DNA of 22,028 nt from Rhodospirillaceae bacterium (GTDB taxonomy: Bacteria > Pseudomonadota > Alphaproteobacteria > MPNO01 > UBA2964), in contig JABJKO010000353.1 of NCBI GenBank assembly GCA_018660305.1, positions 1-22,028 of the forward strand, given 5' to 3'. How positions within the stretch are numbered: the first letter of the stretch is position 1; each line of letters opens with the position of its first letter. A program made the translations under genes and the position numbers. The notes below the pieces were generated by a model. It did not search any database and was not told the origin of the DNA. It saw only the letters and a program-made list of their open reading frames with translations. Shown in pieces: positions 1 through 7,625 of this stretch.

Positions 1-208
1 CGCTCTGGCTGATACCGGGATTGGCCTCGATCAGGATCAGTGCGCCATATTGAGGCGGCGAAATTTCCGCCGTGCCGGCGCTCTTGCTGAAATGCTGAAA
101 CACCGCGACCTGGGCGCAACGCAGATTGAACCCGATCAATTGCGGCAACAGCCCCATATCGATGGAATTGTCGGGCGGCGATCCGCCGGATGCGCCGTCC
201 GCCGCCAT
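1..208 (-). CDS. MarR-family transcriptional regulator, N-terminal part (gene runs off the window)
   Basis: Reading the minus strand from the ATG at 208 gives 69 codons that stay open to the window edge. The stretch GLLPQLIGFNLRCAQVAVFQ, followed after a short gap by PPQYGALILIEANPGISQS, matches the usual start of MarR regulators: a dimerisation helix, then the 'xPxQfxvLxlIxxNPGxSQ' entry into the winged helix. MarR proteins bind DNA as dimers and often release it when an aromatic ligand binds. The start codon overlaps the stop of the upstream hydrolase gene (TGATG), so the two are very probably co-transcribed and translationally coupled. An aromatic-acid-responsive repressor of its own operon is a reasonable inference. 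The recognition helix lies outside the window, so the target cannot be judged. Confidence 0.8.
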   Translation of the reverse strand, partial: MAADGASGGSPPDNSIDMGLLPQLIGFNLRCAQVAVFQHFSKSAGTAEISPPQYGALILIEANPGISQS

Positions 209-891
209 CACCCGATCTTGATGTTGAGATCGCAGACGCCATCCACATGGACGACGATGTCATCGCCGCTGACCACCGCGCCGACGCCGGCTGGCGTTCC
301 CGTCATAATCAGGTCGCCGGGCTCGAGACGCACGAGGCCGGACAGATAGGAGACGCTCTCCGGTATGTTCCAAATCATGTCGGCGATATCGCCTTGCTGC
401 TTGGTTTCCCCGTTGACCTTGAGCCACAGGGCGCCGCTGGCCGGATGACCGACCTCGGACGCCGGGTAAATTTCGCTGCAGGGGGCGGACTGATCGAAAC
501 CCTTGCCCATATCCCACGGGCGGCGCATCTCCTTGGCTTCATTCTGGAGATCGCGGCGGGTCATATCGAGACCGACGCCATAGCCGAAAATATGGTCGTT
601 GGCGTCGTCCACCGAAATATTGGATCCGGCCTTACCAATGACCGCCACCAGCTCTCCTTCATAGTGAAAATTGCTGGTCGCCACCGGGTAGGGAATAGTT
701 GTGCCGTTCTGGACGATGGCGTCGGCCGGCTTGAGAAAGAAAAACGGCGGTTCGCGCTCGTCGGCGCCCATCTCTCGCGCGTGTTCGGTATAGTTGCGGC
801 CAATGCAATAGATGCGGCGGACCGGATAGCGATCCTCTGAACCCGCGACGGGCACGCTGGGTAAATCCCAGGCCGGAACGGCGAAACTCAT
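208..891 (-). CDS. Fumarylacetoacetate hydrolase family protein (fumarylpyruvate-hydrolase-like)
   Basis: This 227-residue protein is the compact single-domain form of the FAH family, whose members hydrolyse or decarboxylate 2-oxo-acid ring-fission products using a divalent metal. The metal-site pattern is visible: HYEGELV supplies E78 and E80, and GLDMTRRD supplies D109. K130 in WDMGKGFD and the C-terminal GDLIMTGTPAGVG are also family hallmarks. The opening YPVRRIYCIGRNYTEHA resembles fumarylpyruvate hydrolases of the gentisate pathway (NagK/NagL type) and E. coli YcgM, but the substrate cannot be fixed from sequence. The ATG at 891 has GGAG about 8 bases upstream. Its stop overlaps the start of a MarR gene, which fits an aromatic-catabolism operon. 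No gentisate dioxygenase is visible in the window. Confidence 0.88.
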   Translation of the reverse strand: MSFAVPAWDLPSVPVAGSEDRYPVRRIYCIGRNYTEHAREMGADEREPPFFFLKPADAIVQNGTTIPYPVATSNFHYEGELVAVIGKAGSNISVDDANDHIFGYGVGLDMTRRDLQNEAKEMRRPWDMGKGFDQSAPCSEIYPASEVGHPASGALWLKVNGETKQQGDIADMIWNIPESVSYLSGLVRLEPGDLIMTGTPAGVGAVVSGDDIVVHVDGVCDLNIKIG

Positions 892-1089
892 GCTGAATAC
901 TCCGAATTAAATGACGCTGAATTTTGTGGCGTGAATGTGGCCCAGAGGCCGGAAAAGGGCAAGGCCGCTTTCGGGAGCCGAACGTTCAACCAGCTGATTC
1001 CAGGATTGTGGCCGGGATAGCAGCATACATCTTTTGCCGGTCGCATACTGATGGGCGACCCGCCAATTGGGCATCGCCCGCCAAACCGG

Positions 1090-3432
1090 TCAACGCGCCG
1101 GGGCAGTCACCGGCAGGGAGACCGTAAATGTAGCGCCTTTACCAGGTGTGCTTTCCACGGCGATCGTTCCGCCCAGAACATTCGTAACCAGATTGTGAAT
1201 GATATGCAGACCCAGACCGGTGCCTACGCCGCTGCGTCTGGTCGTAAAAAACGGATCAAAGATTTTTTTCAGGTTCTTTGGATCTATCCCTTCGCCATCG
1301 TCGCCAAAGGTCAGTTCAACTCTGTCGCTGTTAACCCGGTATGCCCGTAGTACCATCTTTCCGGCGTCTCTTTGACCGAACCCATGCAGAATGCTGTTGC
1401 TGACGAAGTTGGTGATTATCTGCGCCAATGGGCCGGGGAAGCTGTCCATCTCGATGCCGTCATCCACATGGGTTTCGATCTTATAATTATTTTTGGAAGT
1501 CATTGGCGCAAGTGTCGTGACAATTTCAGATATGGCTGTTTTGAGCTCGAATACGCGGCGCTGCTCGCTGGCCTGATCGACGGCCACCTGTTTAAAGCTC
1601 GTGATCAGATCGCTGCCCCGTTTGAGATTACGCTGGATCAGTTCCACGCCGTGCCGGAACGCTTCCATATGTTGCTGAAGTGGGGAAGCGGAGGTGGTGC
1701 TTGCCGCATCTTCACGTTCCAAAGCCGTCATACGCTCCTCCAGCACGCTTGCCATTGTGACGCAATTTCCAATTGGTGTGCTGAGTTCATGGGACACGCC
1801 CGCGACCAGCACCCCGAGGCCGGCCAGTTTTTCACCCCGGACGAGCTCATCCTGAGTTCTGCGCAGGGTTTCGAGAGTTTCCTCCAGGCGTACGTTCGAT
1901 TGACGAAATTCTTCGGTACGCTGCTCGACACGTAGTTCCAGTTCCTTGTTCAATTCGGTCAGCGCCTGTTCCGCCTGCGCCCGCTCGGTGATGTCGACCA
2001 GCAGTCCGATCACACCGATCACATCGTCGGCCGCGTCGGTGTATGGCGTGTGATACGTGGAAAAGACCCGGCCCTTTAATTTCACCTCTGACTGAACGGT
2101 TTCCCCGGTTAGAGACCGCTTGTAAATTTCAAGCAGCTCCGGCACGTCCTTGTTTCGCTCAAAAACGGATTTTCCGATCAGCTCCCCCGGTTTTAAGCCC
2201 AGCGCATTAAGCCCATGGCCCTGCGACAGGATAAATTGGCCCTCCCTGTCGATCGCGAACAAAATGATCGGCGCATTGTCAATCACCAAGCCCAGTCGCC
2301 TGGTGCTTTCCTCAAGGGTCCGCTCTGTTCGACGAAGATCGGTTATGTCTTGAAGTGTTCCAACCAGGTTTCTGGGGCGTCCATCAAGCCCCGGAATAGT
2401 TTCTATGGTTAGATGGAGTGTTCTTACCTCGCCGTCCTCGCGGACAATCCGATGATCAAAGGAAGTTCCCTCCTGCGTTTCAAGCACCCGTTGGACGGCC
2501 TCGTTCTGGAGGGTCCGGTCTTCCGGATGAATCATTTCCACGATAGATTCGTAGGATGGTGCATGCGTGTCCCGCAAGAGACCGAATATTCGCCAGACTT
2601 CGTCGGACCAATATATTTCACCGGTTTCGAGATCGCGGCCCCAATCGCCTACCCTGGCAATTCGCTGCGCATTTTCCAGCCGTCTCGCGCTTTCCCTCAA
2701 CGCCCGATCGGTAGCCAGACGGTCTTCGATGCTTCGTTGCACCACGCAGCGGGCGGGGCGGCCGCGCCACGTAATTCCGACAGATGCTGTCTCGCCTTCG
2801 AATTCCGTCCCGTCAAGACGCAGGAACCGTACGCGCATGAAGGGGGTCATCATGTCAGACGACCTATATACCCCCCGCCGTTTCCCTATTTTGGCAACGT
2901 CATCGGGGTGCAGAAGATTATCGGCCCACATTCCCACCATTTCGTCGGCTGAACCTATTCCGAATACTCTGGCCGCTGCTGAATTCGCTATCTGAACGGT
3001 GGCGTAATCGTGAATAAAAACGCTATCGGGCATCATTTCGATCAGAGACCGAAACAGCACGCCCACGTCGCCCTCTTCGGAATCGACCGAGAACGGCGCT
3101 TGGGCCGCCTGTAACGCGCATAAGAGTACGGGATTTTCATCATCATCCCGGCTTATGGAGACATCCAGCTGTGCTAAGGCGACCGAGCCGTTCTTCACTA
3201 TTACACGCTTGCTTGTGGTGTAACTCTGATGCTTTCCAGCCTTTAATTTGTTGCGCTCCAGGCGATCGCCGTCGCGATCGTCAGGGTGCAAAATGTCGCA
3301 AAAATTGGTTCCGGCGAGTTCGGCTGCGTCAAAGCCGGTAAAGGCGCAAAATTTCGGATTGGCGGTTAGGAAATCACCATCCTTGGAGAGTTCAGCCAAG
3401 GCGACGGGCGCGTTATCAAAGATTCTTCCCAT
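1090..3432 (-). CDS. Multi-PAS soluble sensor histidine kinase
   Basis: This is a 780-residue kinase with no membrane segment or signal peptide, so it should sense an intracellular cue. Four PAS-type modules can be read: about 1-110 ([16 protein letters not shown]), 125-235 ([14 protein letters not shown]), 250-370 ([16 protein letters not shown], with a PAC-like tail ending [10 protein letters not shown]) and 375-485 ([16 protein letters not shown]). A coiled coil follows at about 485-535. The phospho-acceptor is H548 in [11 protein letters not shown], the 'PIGN' type of H-box. The ATPase has the N-box ([11 protein letters not shown], 675-685), G1 (DDGEGID, 711-717), FDPFFTT and G2 (GVGTGLGL). 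There is no receiver or output domain. An in-frame TGA six bases before the ATG fixes the upstream limit of the start. The receiver-kinase gene lies 87 bases upstream on the same strand, so the two probably form one operon and one phosphorelay. Confidence 0.92.
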   Translation of the reverse strand: MGRIFDNAPVALAELSKDGDFLTANPKFCAFTGFDAAELAGTNFCDILHPDDRDGDRLERNKLKAGKHQSYTTSKRVIVKNGSVALAQLDVSISRDDDENPVLLCALQAAQAPFSVDSEEGDVGVLFRSLIEMMPDSVFIHDYATVQIANSAAARVFGIGSADEMVGMWADNLLHPDDVAKIGKRRGVYRSSDMMTPFMRVRFLRLDGTEFEGETASVGITWRGRPARCVVQRSIEDRLATDRALRESARRLENAQRIARVGDWGRDLETGEIYWSDEVWRIFGLLRDTHAPSYESIVEMIHPEDRTLQNEAVQRVLETQEGTSFDHRIVREDGEVRTLHLTIETIPGLDGRPRNLVGTLQDITDLRRTERTLEESTRRLGLVIDNAPIILFAIDREGQFILSQGHGLNALGLKPGELIGKSVFERNKDVPELLEIYKRSLTGETVQSEVKLKGRVFSTYHTPYTDAADDVIGVIGLLVDITERAQAEQALTELNKELELRVEQRTEEFRQSNVRLEETLETLRRTQDELVRGEKLAGLGVLVAGVSHELSTPIGNCVTMASVLEERMTALEREDAASTTSASPLQQHMEAFRHGVELIQRNLKRGSDLITSFKQVAVDQASEQRRVFELKTAISEIVTTLAPMTSKNNYKIETHVDDGIEMDSFPGPLAQIITNFVSNSILHGFGQRDAGKMVLRAYRVNSDRVELTFGDDGEGIDPKNLKKIFDPFFTTRRSGVGTGLGLHIIHNLVTNVLGGTIAVESTPGKGATFTVSLPVTAPAR

Positions 3433-3519
3433 GGGTCACCGCCTGCTGCATGAGATACCTGTCGCGTCCAGTCTAACGCAATAGCCAGGATGACGGGTGC
3501 ATATTGTCCGCAAGCGTTG

Positions 3520-4722
3520 TTATTTCTTCGTTCTTGCCGGTGGATAGGTTACGACGCGCTCGGCCGGGAACACCAGTTGTGCCGATGTCCCTCCGCCTGA
3601 AGGTTTTCTGAACTGCAACTTTCCGCCATGCCGTTCGATGAGCCGTTTCGTAATAGCCAGTCCAAGCCCGGTACTGCCTTCTTCCGCGACATAGGCGTCG
3701 CCTTTCATTGCAAACGGTTCTCCCAAACGCTTTATCACTTCGTCGGAGATGCCTGGCCCGTTATCGTTGATGCTGATTACGAGATCACTATTCCTGCGAA
3801 CTCCTATGCCTACCCTGACCCAGCCTTCGCCCGATCGCGCCTTCAGCGCGTTTGACAGAAGATTGACCAGCATGCGGCGGACGTCTTCTTTGTCCGCTTT
3901 CAACTCGAATCCGGCGCCTTTCTTCGTGTTATTTTGTTCATTCCGCTCATAGGGACTGTCCTTTAGCTGACTAAGACAATCCTGGATCATTTCGGAAAGA
4001 TTGAAGGTTACTTCATGCAACGGACGTCTTGCGAGGTTGTCGTCCGCCACCTCGAGAACATTTTCGATCACTGTCAGCAAATTTTCGCTGCTCGATTTTA
4101 TGTCCCAGGAATATTCCTTGTATTTTGGATGACCGAGCGGCCCGAGAACCTCATCGGCCATCATGCCGGACAGGCCAATTATACCGTTCAGCGGAGTCCG
4201 CATTTCGTGACTCATATTGGCTATGAACCGTGACTTCGCGCGACTCGCCTCCTGGGCCGCCTGTTCCGCTTCGCGAAGTTCCGCTCCCTGCTCTTTGAGG
4301 CGGACGATATCCCTGAACGACCGCAGCGTCGCATGCATAAGCGTATCCAGCTTTTGCGCGGTAAGGTCCATTTTTTCCCTGTAATCGTTGATATCGTAGT
4401 CTCTTACGATCTTTTGCTCTGGCGCCTTGCCGGGCTGACCGGTGCGCAACACAATTCGCATCTGATCGTTCGCCGCTTCCTTTCGGACATATTCAACCAG
4501 CTGAAGTCCGGCCTGGTCCGTTTCCATGACGATGTCCAGAAGCAATATGGCGGCATCAGGATTGTCTTGGACAATGTCGCGCCCATCTTCGGAGGAATAA
4601 CCGCTGATAAAGTCCAACTGGCGGTCATCAAACTCAAAATCATGCAACGCGAGCCGGGTGACCTCATGCACGTCCCTGTCATCGTCTACGATCAGAACTT
4701 TCCAGTTTTCTGCCTTCGCCAC
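3520..4722 (-). CDS. Receiver-histidine kinase (N-terminal REC, then HisKA and HATPase)
   Basis: This is a 400-residue soluble protein. Residues 8-130 form a receiver: acidic triad DDD 13-15, phospho-acceptor D63 in LLLDIVME and switch residue T94 in VLRTGQPG. The receiver resembles those found ahead of DUF3369 domains ('LRTGQPGxAP...YDINDYxEK'), but here a kinase follows. The conserved basic residue of that motif appears as Arg (DYREK). After a coiled coil come H172 in MSHEMRTPLN, the N-box (VNLLSNALK), G1 (DNGPGIS) and G2 (GSTGLGL). Start choice: the frame is open upstream to a TTG at 4755, but a purine-rich Shine-Dalgarno stretch (GGAGGAGAAAGGAAAGG) would then lie inside the gene. I prefer GTG at 4722, with TTG at 4725 equally possible. 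It is the first gene of the kinase pair. A REC-HK may act as an intermediate between the PAS kinase and an unseen output regulator. Confidence 0.9.
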   Translation of the reverse strand: MAKAENWKVLIVDDDRDVHEVTRLALHDFEFDDRQLDFISGYSSEDGRDIVQDNPDAAILLLDIVMETDQAGLQLVEYVRKEAANDQMRIVLRTGQPGKAPEQKIVRDYDINDYREKMDLTAQKLDTLMHATLRSFRDIVRLKEQGAELREAEQAAQEASRAKSRFIANMSHEMRTPLNGIIGLSGMMADEVLGPLGHPKYKEYSWDIKSSSENLLTVIENVLEVADDNLARRPLHEVTFNLSEMIQDCLSQLKDSPYERNEQNNTKKGAGFELKADKEDVRRMLVNLLSNALKARSGEGWVRVGIGVRRNSDLVISINDNGPGISDEVIKRLGEPFAMKGDAYVAEEGSTGLGLAITKRLIERHGGKLQFRKPSGGGTSAQLVFPAERVVTYPPARTKK

Positions 4723-4852
4723 CAAGCTGTGCCTTTCCTTTCTCCTCCCGAACAATCGGGCTGAACTTTATTGATCGTCGAATTTAGGACGCCGTGGCAC
4801 CACATGACCGTGAATTCGGAAAAACGACTGAATCCCCATCCAGAAAGACTGC

Positions 4853-4865
4853 ATGCACAGTGCAT
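4853..4865. promoter_or_regulatory. 13-bp palindrome upstream of the kinase operon, possible operator
   Basis: ATGCAC-A-GTGCAT is a perfect 6+1+6 inverted repeat lying about 130 bases upstream of the receiver-kinase start, inside the most AT-rich part of the intergenic region. It could bind a dimeric regulator. There is only one copy and no recognised family match, so this is a weak call. Confidence 0.25.
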
Positions 4866-5042
4866 TATGAAAATTGTTTTTATGCTCTTTAAACAAAAGG
4901 GTAGTTACTTCGGATTGTTTCAAAGCCTTGAAAGGCTCTGATTACGCGAGTTCCCTTATTGCCGCAAGCCGGATCACCTGACAATTAGTTTTTTTAAAAC
5001 CAGGACGCGAGTTGATTTTCGCAACGTGCTTGGAGGTGCGGC

Positions 5043-5102
5043 CTACTCGATCACCAAATTCGGCAGCAGTATCAGGGTGGTGATGGGAAGAAAATAATCA
5101 GG
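5043..5102 (-). pseudogene. Decayed 3' end of a TRAP large-permease (dctM) gene
   Basis: Aligning 5043-5101 with 6120-6179 gives 51 identical positions in 60 columns (8 mismatches, 1 gap) by hand count. On the minus strand it reads LIIFFP, then after a one-base deletion ITTLILLPNLVIE and a TAG stop. The intact dctM in this window ends LIIFFPIITLILPQILVIE, also with TAG. The conserved stop and mostly conservative changes indicate a true gene end that has decayed, not chance. The wording LLPNLV differs from the intact gene, so it may come from a paralogous permease and not from a recent copy. Similarity fades quickly beyond 5102 and no other part of a permease gene could be found in the region. 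Confidence 0.75.
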
Positions 5103-5223
5103 CCGGGATCGCAAAACCGGACAGGGCGCCGGGTCGTGCAGGGGCGGGCGGGCCCCTCGGATATTAACTAAAACGCGCAATGGCTGGGTGTCGGTAAATT
5201 TTACAGTCCGGCTTTCTCCTGAC

Positions 5224-5239
5224 TAACCCTATAGGGCTA
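5224..5239. promoter_or_regulatory. Near-palindrome upstream of the sigma-54 promoter, candidate activator site
   Basis: A 10-base perfect palindrome CCCTATAGGG (5227-5236) sits in a 16-base near-palindrome that ends about 30 bases before the -24 element. TTAAC repeats follow at 5252 and 5262. The position could suit an enhancer-binding protein, although such sites usually lie somewhat further upstream. Function is inferred from location only. Confidence 0.3.
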
Positions 5240-5269
5240 AGCCTCTAGAAATTAACGATTGTTAACAGT

Positions 5270-5285
5270 TGGCACGGAAATTGCA
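5270..5285 (+). promoter_or_regulatory. Sigma-54 (RpoN) -24/-12 promoter for the PEP-CTERM gene
   Basis: TGGCACG-GAAA-TTGCA fits the sigma-54 consensus TGGCACG-N4-TTGC(A/T) exactly, with GG at 5271-5272 and GC at 5283-5284 separated by the required 10 bases. Transcription would begin near 5296, leaving a leader of about 95 bases before the ATG at 5391. Sigma-54 promoters require an AAA+ activator bound upstream. PEP-CTERM genes in other proteobacteria are known to be controlled by sigma-54 with the PrsK/PrsR pair, so the assignment fits its downstream gene. No such activator gene lies in the window. Confidence 0.85.
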
Positions 5286-5390
5286 TATGGACAGACAGGC
5301 ATTTTACGCAGTGTGGATATGTCGAACGAATTTAGCTGAATTGGCCGGGCTGTTACGGCGAATTTACGAAGGATGAGAAAGGAAAGCAAA

Positions 5391-6053
5391 ATGACTGTCT
5401 TAAAACGAGAAGTTCAAAAGATTCTGGGCGCGGCAATCGTCGCCACCGGCCTGCTCGCTGTGTCGGCGTCGCCGTCGACTGCTCTCGATGTTAACACCCT
5501 CGGCCCCATCGATGCCATCGACGGTATATTTGCGGCGGGCGGTGGGACCATCATGGAAGATCTGACGGCGACCGGTGTTCGCGGCGAAGGCGAAACCGAC
5601 TGGTTTGCGTTTACCGCGACCATGGGTGATGCCGTCCAGGTCCGCACCGAAGGTGCACTTGATACTGTCCTCGCTATCTTTTTCGATCTTTCCGGCACGG
5701 TTGCGCTGGGAGATGACCCCAAATGCACCAATGGGCTTTTGGCTGACTGCTTTTTCGTCGGTCAGGACCCTGGATTCGATCTCCAGTTTGTCGCGTTCGA
5801 TGACGATAGCGGCATGGGCGTTAATGCGCTGGTGGATTTTGTCGCTTCCGACACTGGCGCCTATGCCATTGCGGTCCAGGAATTCCATAAAAACGTTGCC
5901 GGACCTTACTCCCTGATCGTTGAATTTGATGCTCCTCCCGTAGACGGTCCCGGCGAGGGTCCCACTCCATCTGTTTCCGAGCCCGGCACATTGGCCATGC
6001 TCGGTCTCGGCCTTGCGGGGCTCGGCTTCGCCCGGCGGCGGCGCACAGCCTGA
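5391..6053 (+). CDS. Secreted PPC-domain PEP-CTERM sorting protein
   Basis: This 220-residue exported protein begins with a signal peptide (basic start, hydrophobic 11-26, likely cut near PSTA-LD about residue 31). Residues about 55-180 form a bacterial pre-peptidase C-terminal (PPC) beta-sandwich: TDWFAFTATMGDAVQV, LDTVLAIF, FDDDSG, GAYAIAVQEF and GPYSLIVEF. The C-terminus is a PEP-CTERM tail: VSEPGT at 195-200, a hydrophobic helix TLAMLGLGLAGLGF, then RRRR. Exosortase cleaves such tails during delivery to the surface or exopolysaccharide matrix. The motif reads S-E-P, not P-E-P. Two cysteines (C112, C120) may pair. ATG 5391 is preferred over ATG 5373 because AAAGGAAAG lies well spaced before it. 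It is a single-gene unit with its own sigma-54 promoter and terminator. No exosortase gene is nearby. Confidence 0.9.
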   Translation: MTVLKREVQKILGAAIVATGLLAVSASPSTALDVNTLGPIDAIDGIFAAGGGTIMEDLTATGVRGEGETDWFAFTATMGDAVQVRTEGALDTVLAIFFDLSGTVALGDDPKCTNGLLADCFFVGQDPGFDLQFVAFDDDSGMGVNALVDFVASDTGAYAIAVQEFHKNVAGPYSLIVEFDAPPVDGPGEGPTPSVSEPGTLAMLGLGLAGLGFARRRRTA

Positions 6054-6075
6054 ATGTTAGGTCTGTAATCGCGGT

Positions 6076-6105
6076 AAAACGGCGGTCCCCTGGGGCCGCC
6101 GTTTT
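6076..6105. terminator. Bidirectional intrinsic terminator between convergent genes
   Basis: AAAACGGCGG pairs exactly with CCGCCGTTTT around the inner TCCCC/TGGGG. The hairpin carries A-runs on the left and T-runs on the right, so it can stop transcripts from both strands. It lies 22 bases after the PEP-CTERM stop and 14 bases beyond the dctM stop. Confidence 0.85.
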
Positions 6106-6119
6106 CACAGGCGGACGAT

Positions 6120-7445
6120 CTATTCGATCACCAGGATCTGCGGCAGGATCAGGGTGATGATGGGGAAGAAAATAATCAGCGCGACGCGCACCGCGTCCGA
6201 CAGCAGGAACGGAAACACGCCTTTGAAGGTTTCTATCATGGGCACGTCCTTGGCCATGGAATTGATGACAAAGACGTTGAGCCCCACCGGCGGGGTGATC
6301 AACCCGACCTCGACCACGATCAGCGCGATGATCCCGAACCAGAGCTTGAGATCCTCGGGCTGAAGCCCGAAATCCAGCGCCGCGATGATCGGCCAGAAGA
6401 TGGGTACGGTGAGCAGGATCATCGACAGGGAATCCATTACGAAGCCCAGCAGGATAAACAGTACCACCATGGCCAGCAGGACGGTCATGGGGGTGAAGCC
6501 CGATGTCTTGAAGAACTCCGCGGCGAAAAACGGCAGCCGGGAAAAGCCCAGGAACGCGTTGAACATGGCCGCGCCCAGCAGGATCAAAAAGATCAGCGCT
6601 GTTGTGCTGGCCGCGCCGAGCAGTGCGTCGACGAAGCCTTCCCAGCGCATGCCGCCGCGGGTGATGGCGATAAGAAACGTTCCGCTCACACCGACGCCGG
6701 CGCCTTCGGTCGGGGTAAAGAACCCGAAATAGATGCCGCCCATGACGAGGACGAAAATCACCAGCACGGGCCAGATATCGAGAACCGCGTCCCAGCGTTC
6801 CTTGCCCGATGAGCGGGGGCCGGCGGGGCCGGCCTCAGGGTTGATCCGCACGACGATGGCGATGGCCGCCATGTAGCCGAGGGTCGCCAGAATGCCAGGG
6901 ATAAAGGCGGCCTGAAACAATGTCACGATATTGGCTTCGACGATGATGGCGTAAATGATCAGGACGACGGAGGGCGGGATGAGAATACCCAGCGTGCCCC
7001 CGGCGGCCAGCGAACCGGTGGCGAGGGAGCCCGCGTAATTGTAGCGTTTGAGCTCGGGCAGGGCGACCTGCCCCATGGTGGCGGCAGTGGCCAGCGACGA
7101 GCCGCTGATGGCGCCGAAGCCGGCGCAGCCGCCCACCGCGGCCATGGCGATGCCGCCGCGATGATGTCCCAGCCAGACATTGGCGGCGCGGAACAAGGCG
7201 TGGCTCAGCCCGGCCTTGGCCGCAAACTGGCCCATCAGAACGAACAAAGGCACCACCGACAAATCATAGGTGGTGAACCGCCAATACATATCGGTCTTGA
7301 GATGATTAAGCAGTGCTGGCAGTCCCGAGATGGATACATAACCGACCATGCCGACGGTGAGCATGGCGACGCCGATGGGAATACGCAGCGCCAGGAGCAC
7401 CAGTAGCGCCGCAAACCCGATGGCGCCGTATTCCAAGCCGGTCAT
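6120..7445 (-). CDS. dctM: TRAP transporter large permease subunit (DctM)
   Basis: This 441-residue integral membrane protein is the sodium-coupled transport channel of a tripartite TRAP system. About a dozen hydrophobic segments can be read, and typical DctM stretches are present: RIPIGVAMLTVG near the start, GCAGFGAISGSSLATAATMG, LIPPSVVLIIYA, FTPTEGAGVG and LITPPVGLNVFVI. The frame can be extended to 7493, but the extra residues are encoded by an inverted-repeat arm. I chose ATG 7445 (MTGLEYGAIGF), which has AGAGGA about 10 bases upstream. It is the last gene of dctP-dctQ-dctM. It ends at a TAG whose surroundings are duplicated as a relic about 1.1 kb to the left. The transported substrate cannot be read from this subunit. 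Confidence 0.95.
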   Translation of the reverse strand: MTGLEYGAIGFAALLVLLALRIPIGVAMLTVGMVGYVSISGLPALLNHLKTDMYWRFTTYDLSVVPLFVLMGQFAAKAGLSHALFRAANVWLGHHRGGIAMAAVGGCAGFGAISGSSLATAATMGQVALPELKRYNYAGSLATGSLAAGGTLGILIPPSVVLIIYAIIVEANIVTLFQAAFIPGILATLGYMAAIAIVVRINPEAGPAGPRSSGKERWDAVLDIWPVLVIFVLVMGGIYFGFFTPTEGAGVGVSGTFLIAITRGGMRWEGFVDALLGAASTTALIFLILLGAAMFNAFLGFSRLPFFAAEFFKTSGFTPMTVLLAMVVLFILLGFVMDSLSMILLTVPIFWPIIAALDFGLQPEDLKLWFGIIALIVVEVGLITPPVGLNVFVINSMAKDVPMIETFKGVFPFLLSDAVRVALIIFFPIITLILPQILVIE

Positions 7446-7468
7446 CGGGAAATCATCCTCTGGCGGTG

Positions 7469-7607
7469 CCGGTCCTCTCCCCCTCCCGGCCACCGGTATT
7501 CGGTTTGCCCGCCGCCGCCGGCCAACCCGGCGGGCATCAAGGGTTGGAGTGGCGGGTTGATGATCGCCGGGATAAAATAATCGTGGCCGGGAGGGGGAGA
7601 GGGCCGG
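7469..7607. repeat. Inverted-repeat element between dctQ and dctM
   Basis: Arms 7469-7493 and 7583-7607 are complementary at 24 of 25 positions. Their core is a pyrimidine-rich run CTCTCCCCCTCCCGGCCAC. About 90 bases lie between them, including smaller hairpins such as CCCGCCG/CGGCGGG. The element fills nearly all of the 180-base gap between dctQ and dctM and has no coding potential of its own. It resembles the non-autonomous palindromic intergenic repeats common in GC-rich proteobacteria. As RNA it would fold into a long stem within the operon message and could alter the relative levels of dctQ and dctM. No second copy is visible in this window and I see no clear target-site duplication. Confidence 0.7.
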
Positions 7608-7625
7608 TGCGATTCTGCAGACATA

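Larger units (their letters stand above)
4723..5390. other. Long AT-rich intergenic region between divergent genes
   Basis: There is no convincing gene in these roughly 670 bases. The row 4861-4920 has only 17 G or C of 60 by hand count. The region must carry the minus-strand promoter of the kinase pair and the plus-strand promoter of the PEP-CTERM gene. Visible contents are a 13-base palindrome ATGCACAGTGCAT at 4853-4865, a short AGCCTT/AAGGCT hairpin at 4924-4937, a dctM 3'-end relic at 5043-5102, a GC-rich hairpin at 5140-5157 without a T-run, a near-palindrome around CCCTATAGGG at 5224-5239, and a sigma-54 promoter at 5270-5285. I could not place a clear sigma-70 promoter for the kinases. 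Confidence 0.7.

Noticed and set aside
1053..1079. GGGCGA/TCGCCC hairpin after the PAS kinase gene
   Set aside because: The inner part pairs poorly and no T-run follows on the minus strand, so I do not call it a terminator.
5140..5157. AGGGGC/GCCCCT hairpin in the intergenic region
   Set aside because: A short stem in G-rich sequence without a U-tract on either strand. It could easily be chance.
5319..5339. Six-codon upstream reading frame (MSNEFS) in the PEP-CTERM leader
   Set aside because: It has no convincing ribosome binding site and frames this short are common by chance.
7446..7493. N-terminal extension of DctM (MAGRGRGPAPPEDDFP)
   Set aside because: It is encoded by the inverted-repeat arm. 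ATG 7445 has a ribosome binding site and the expected DctM start.
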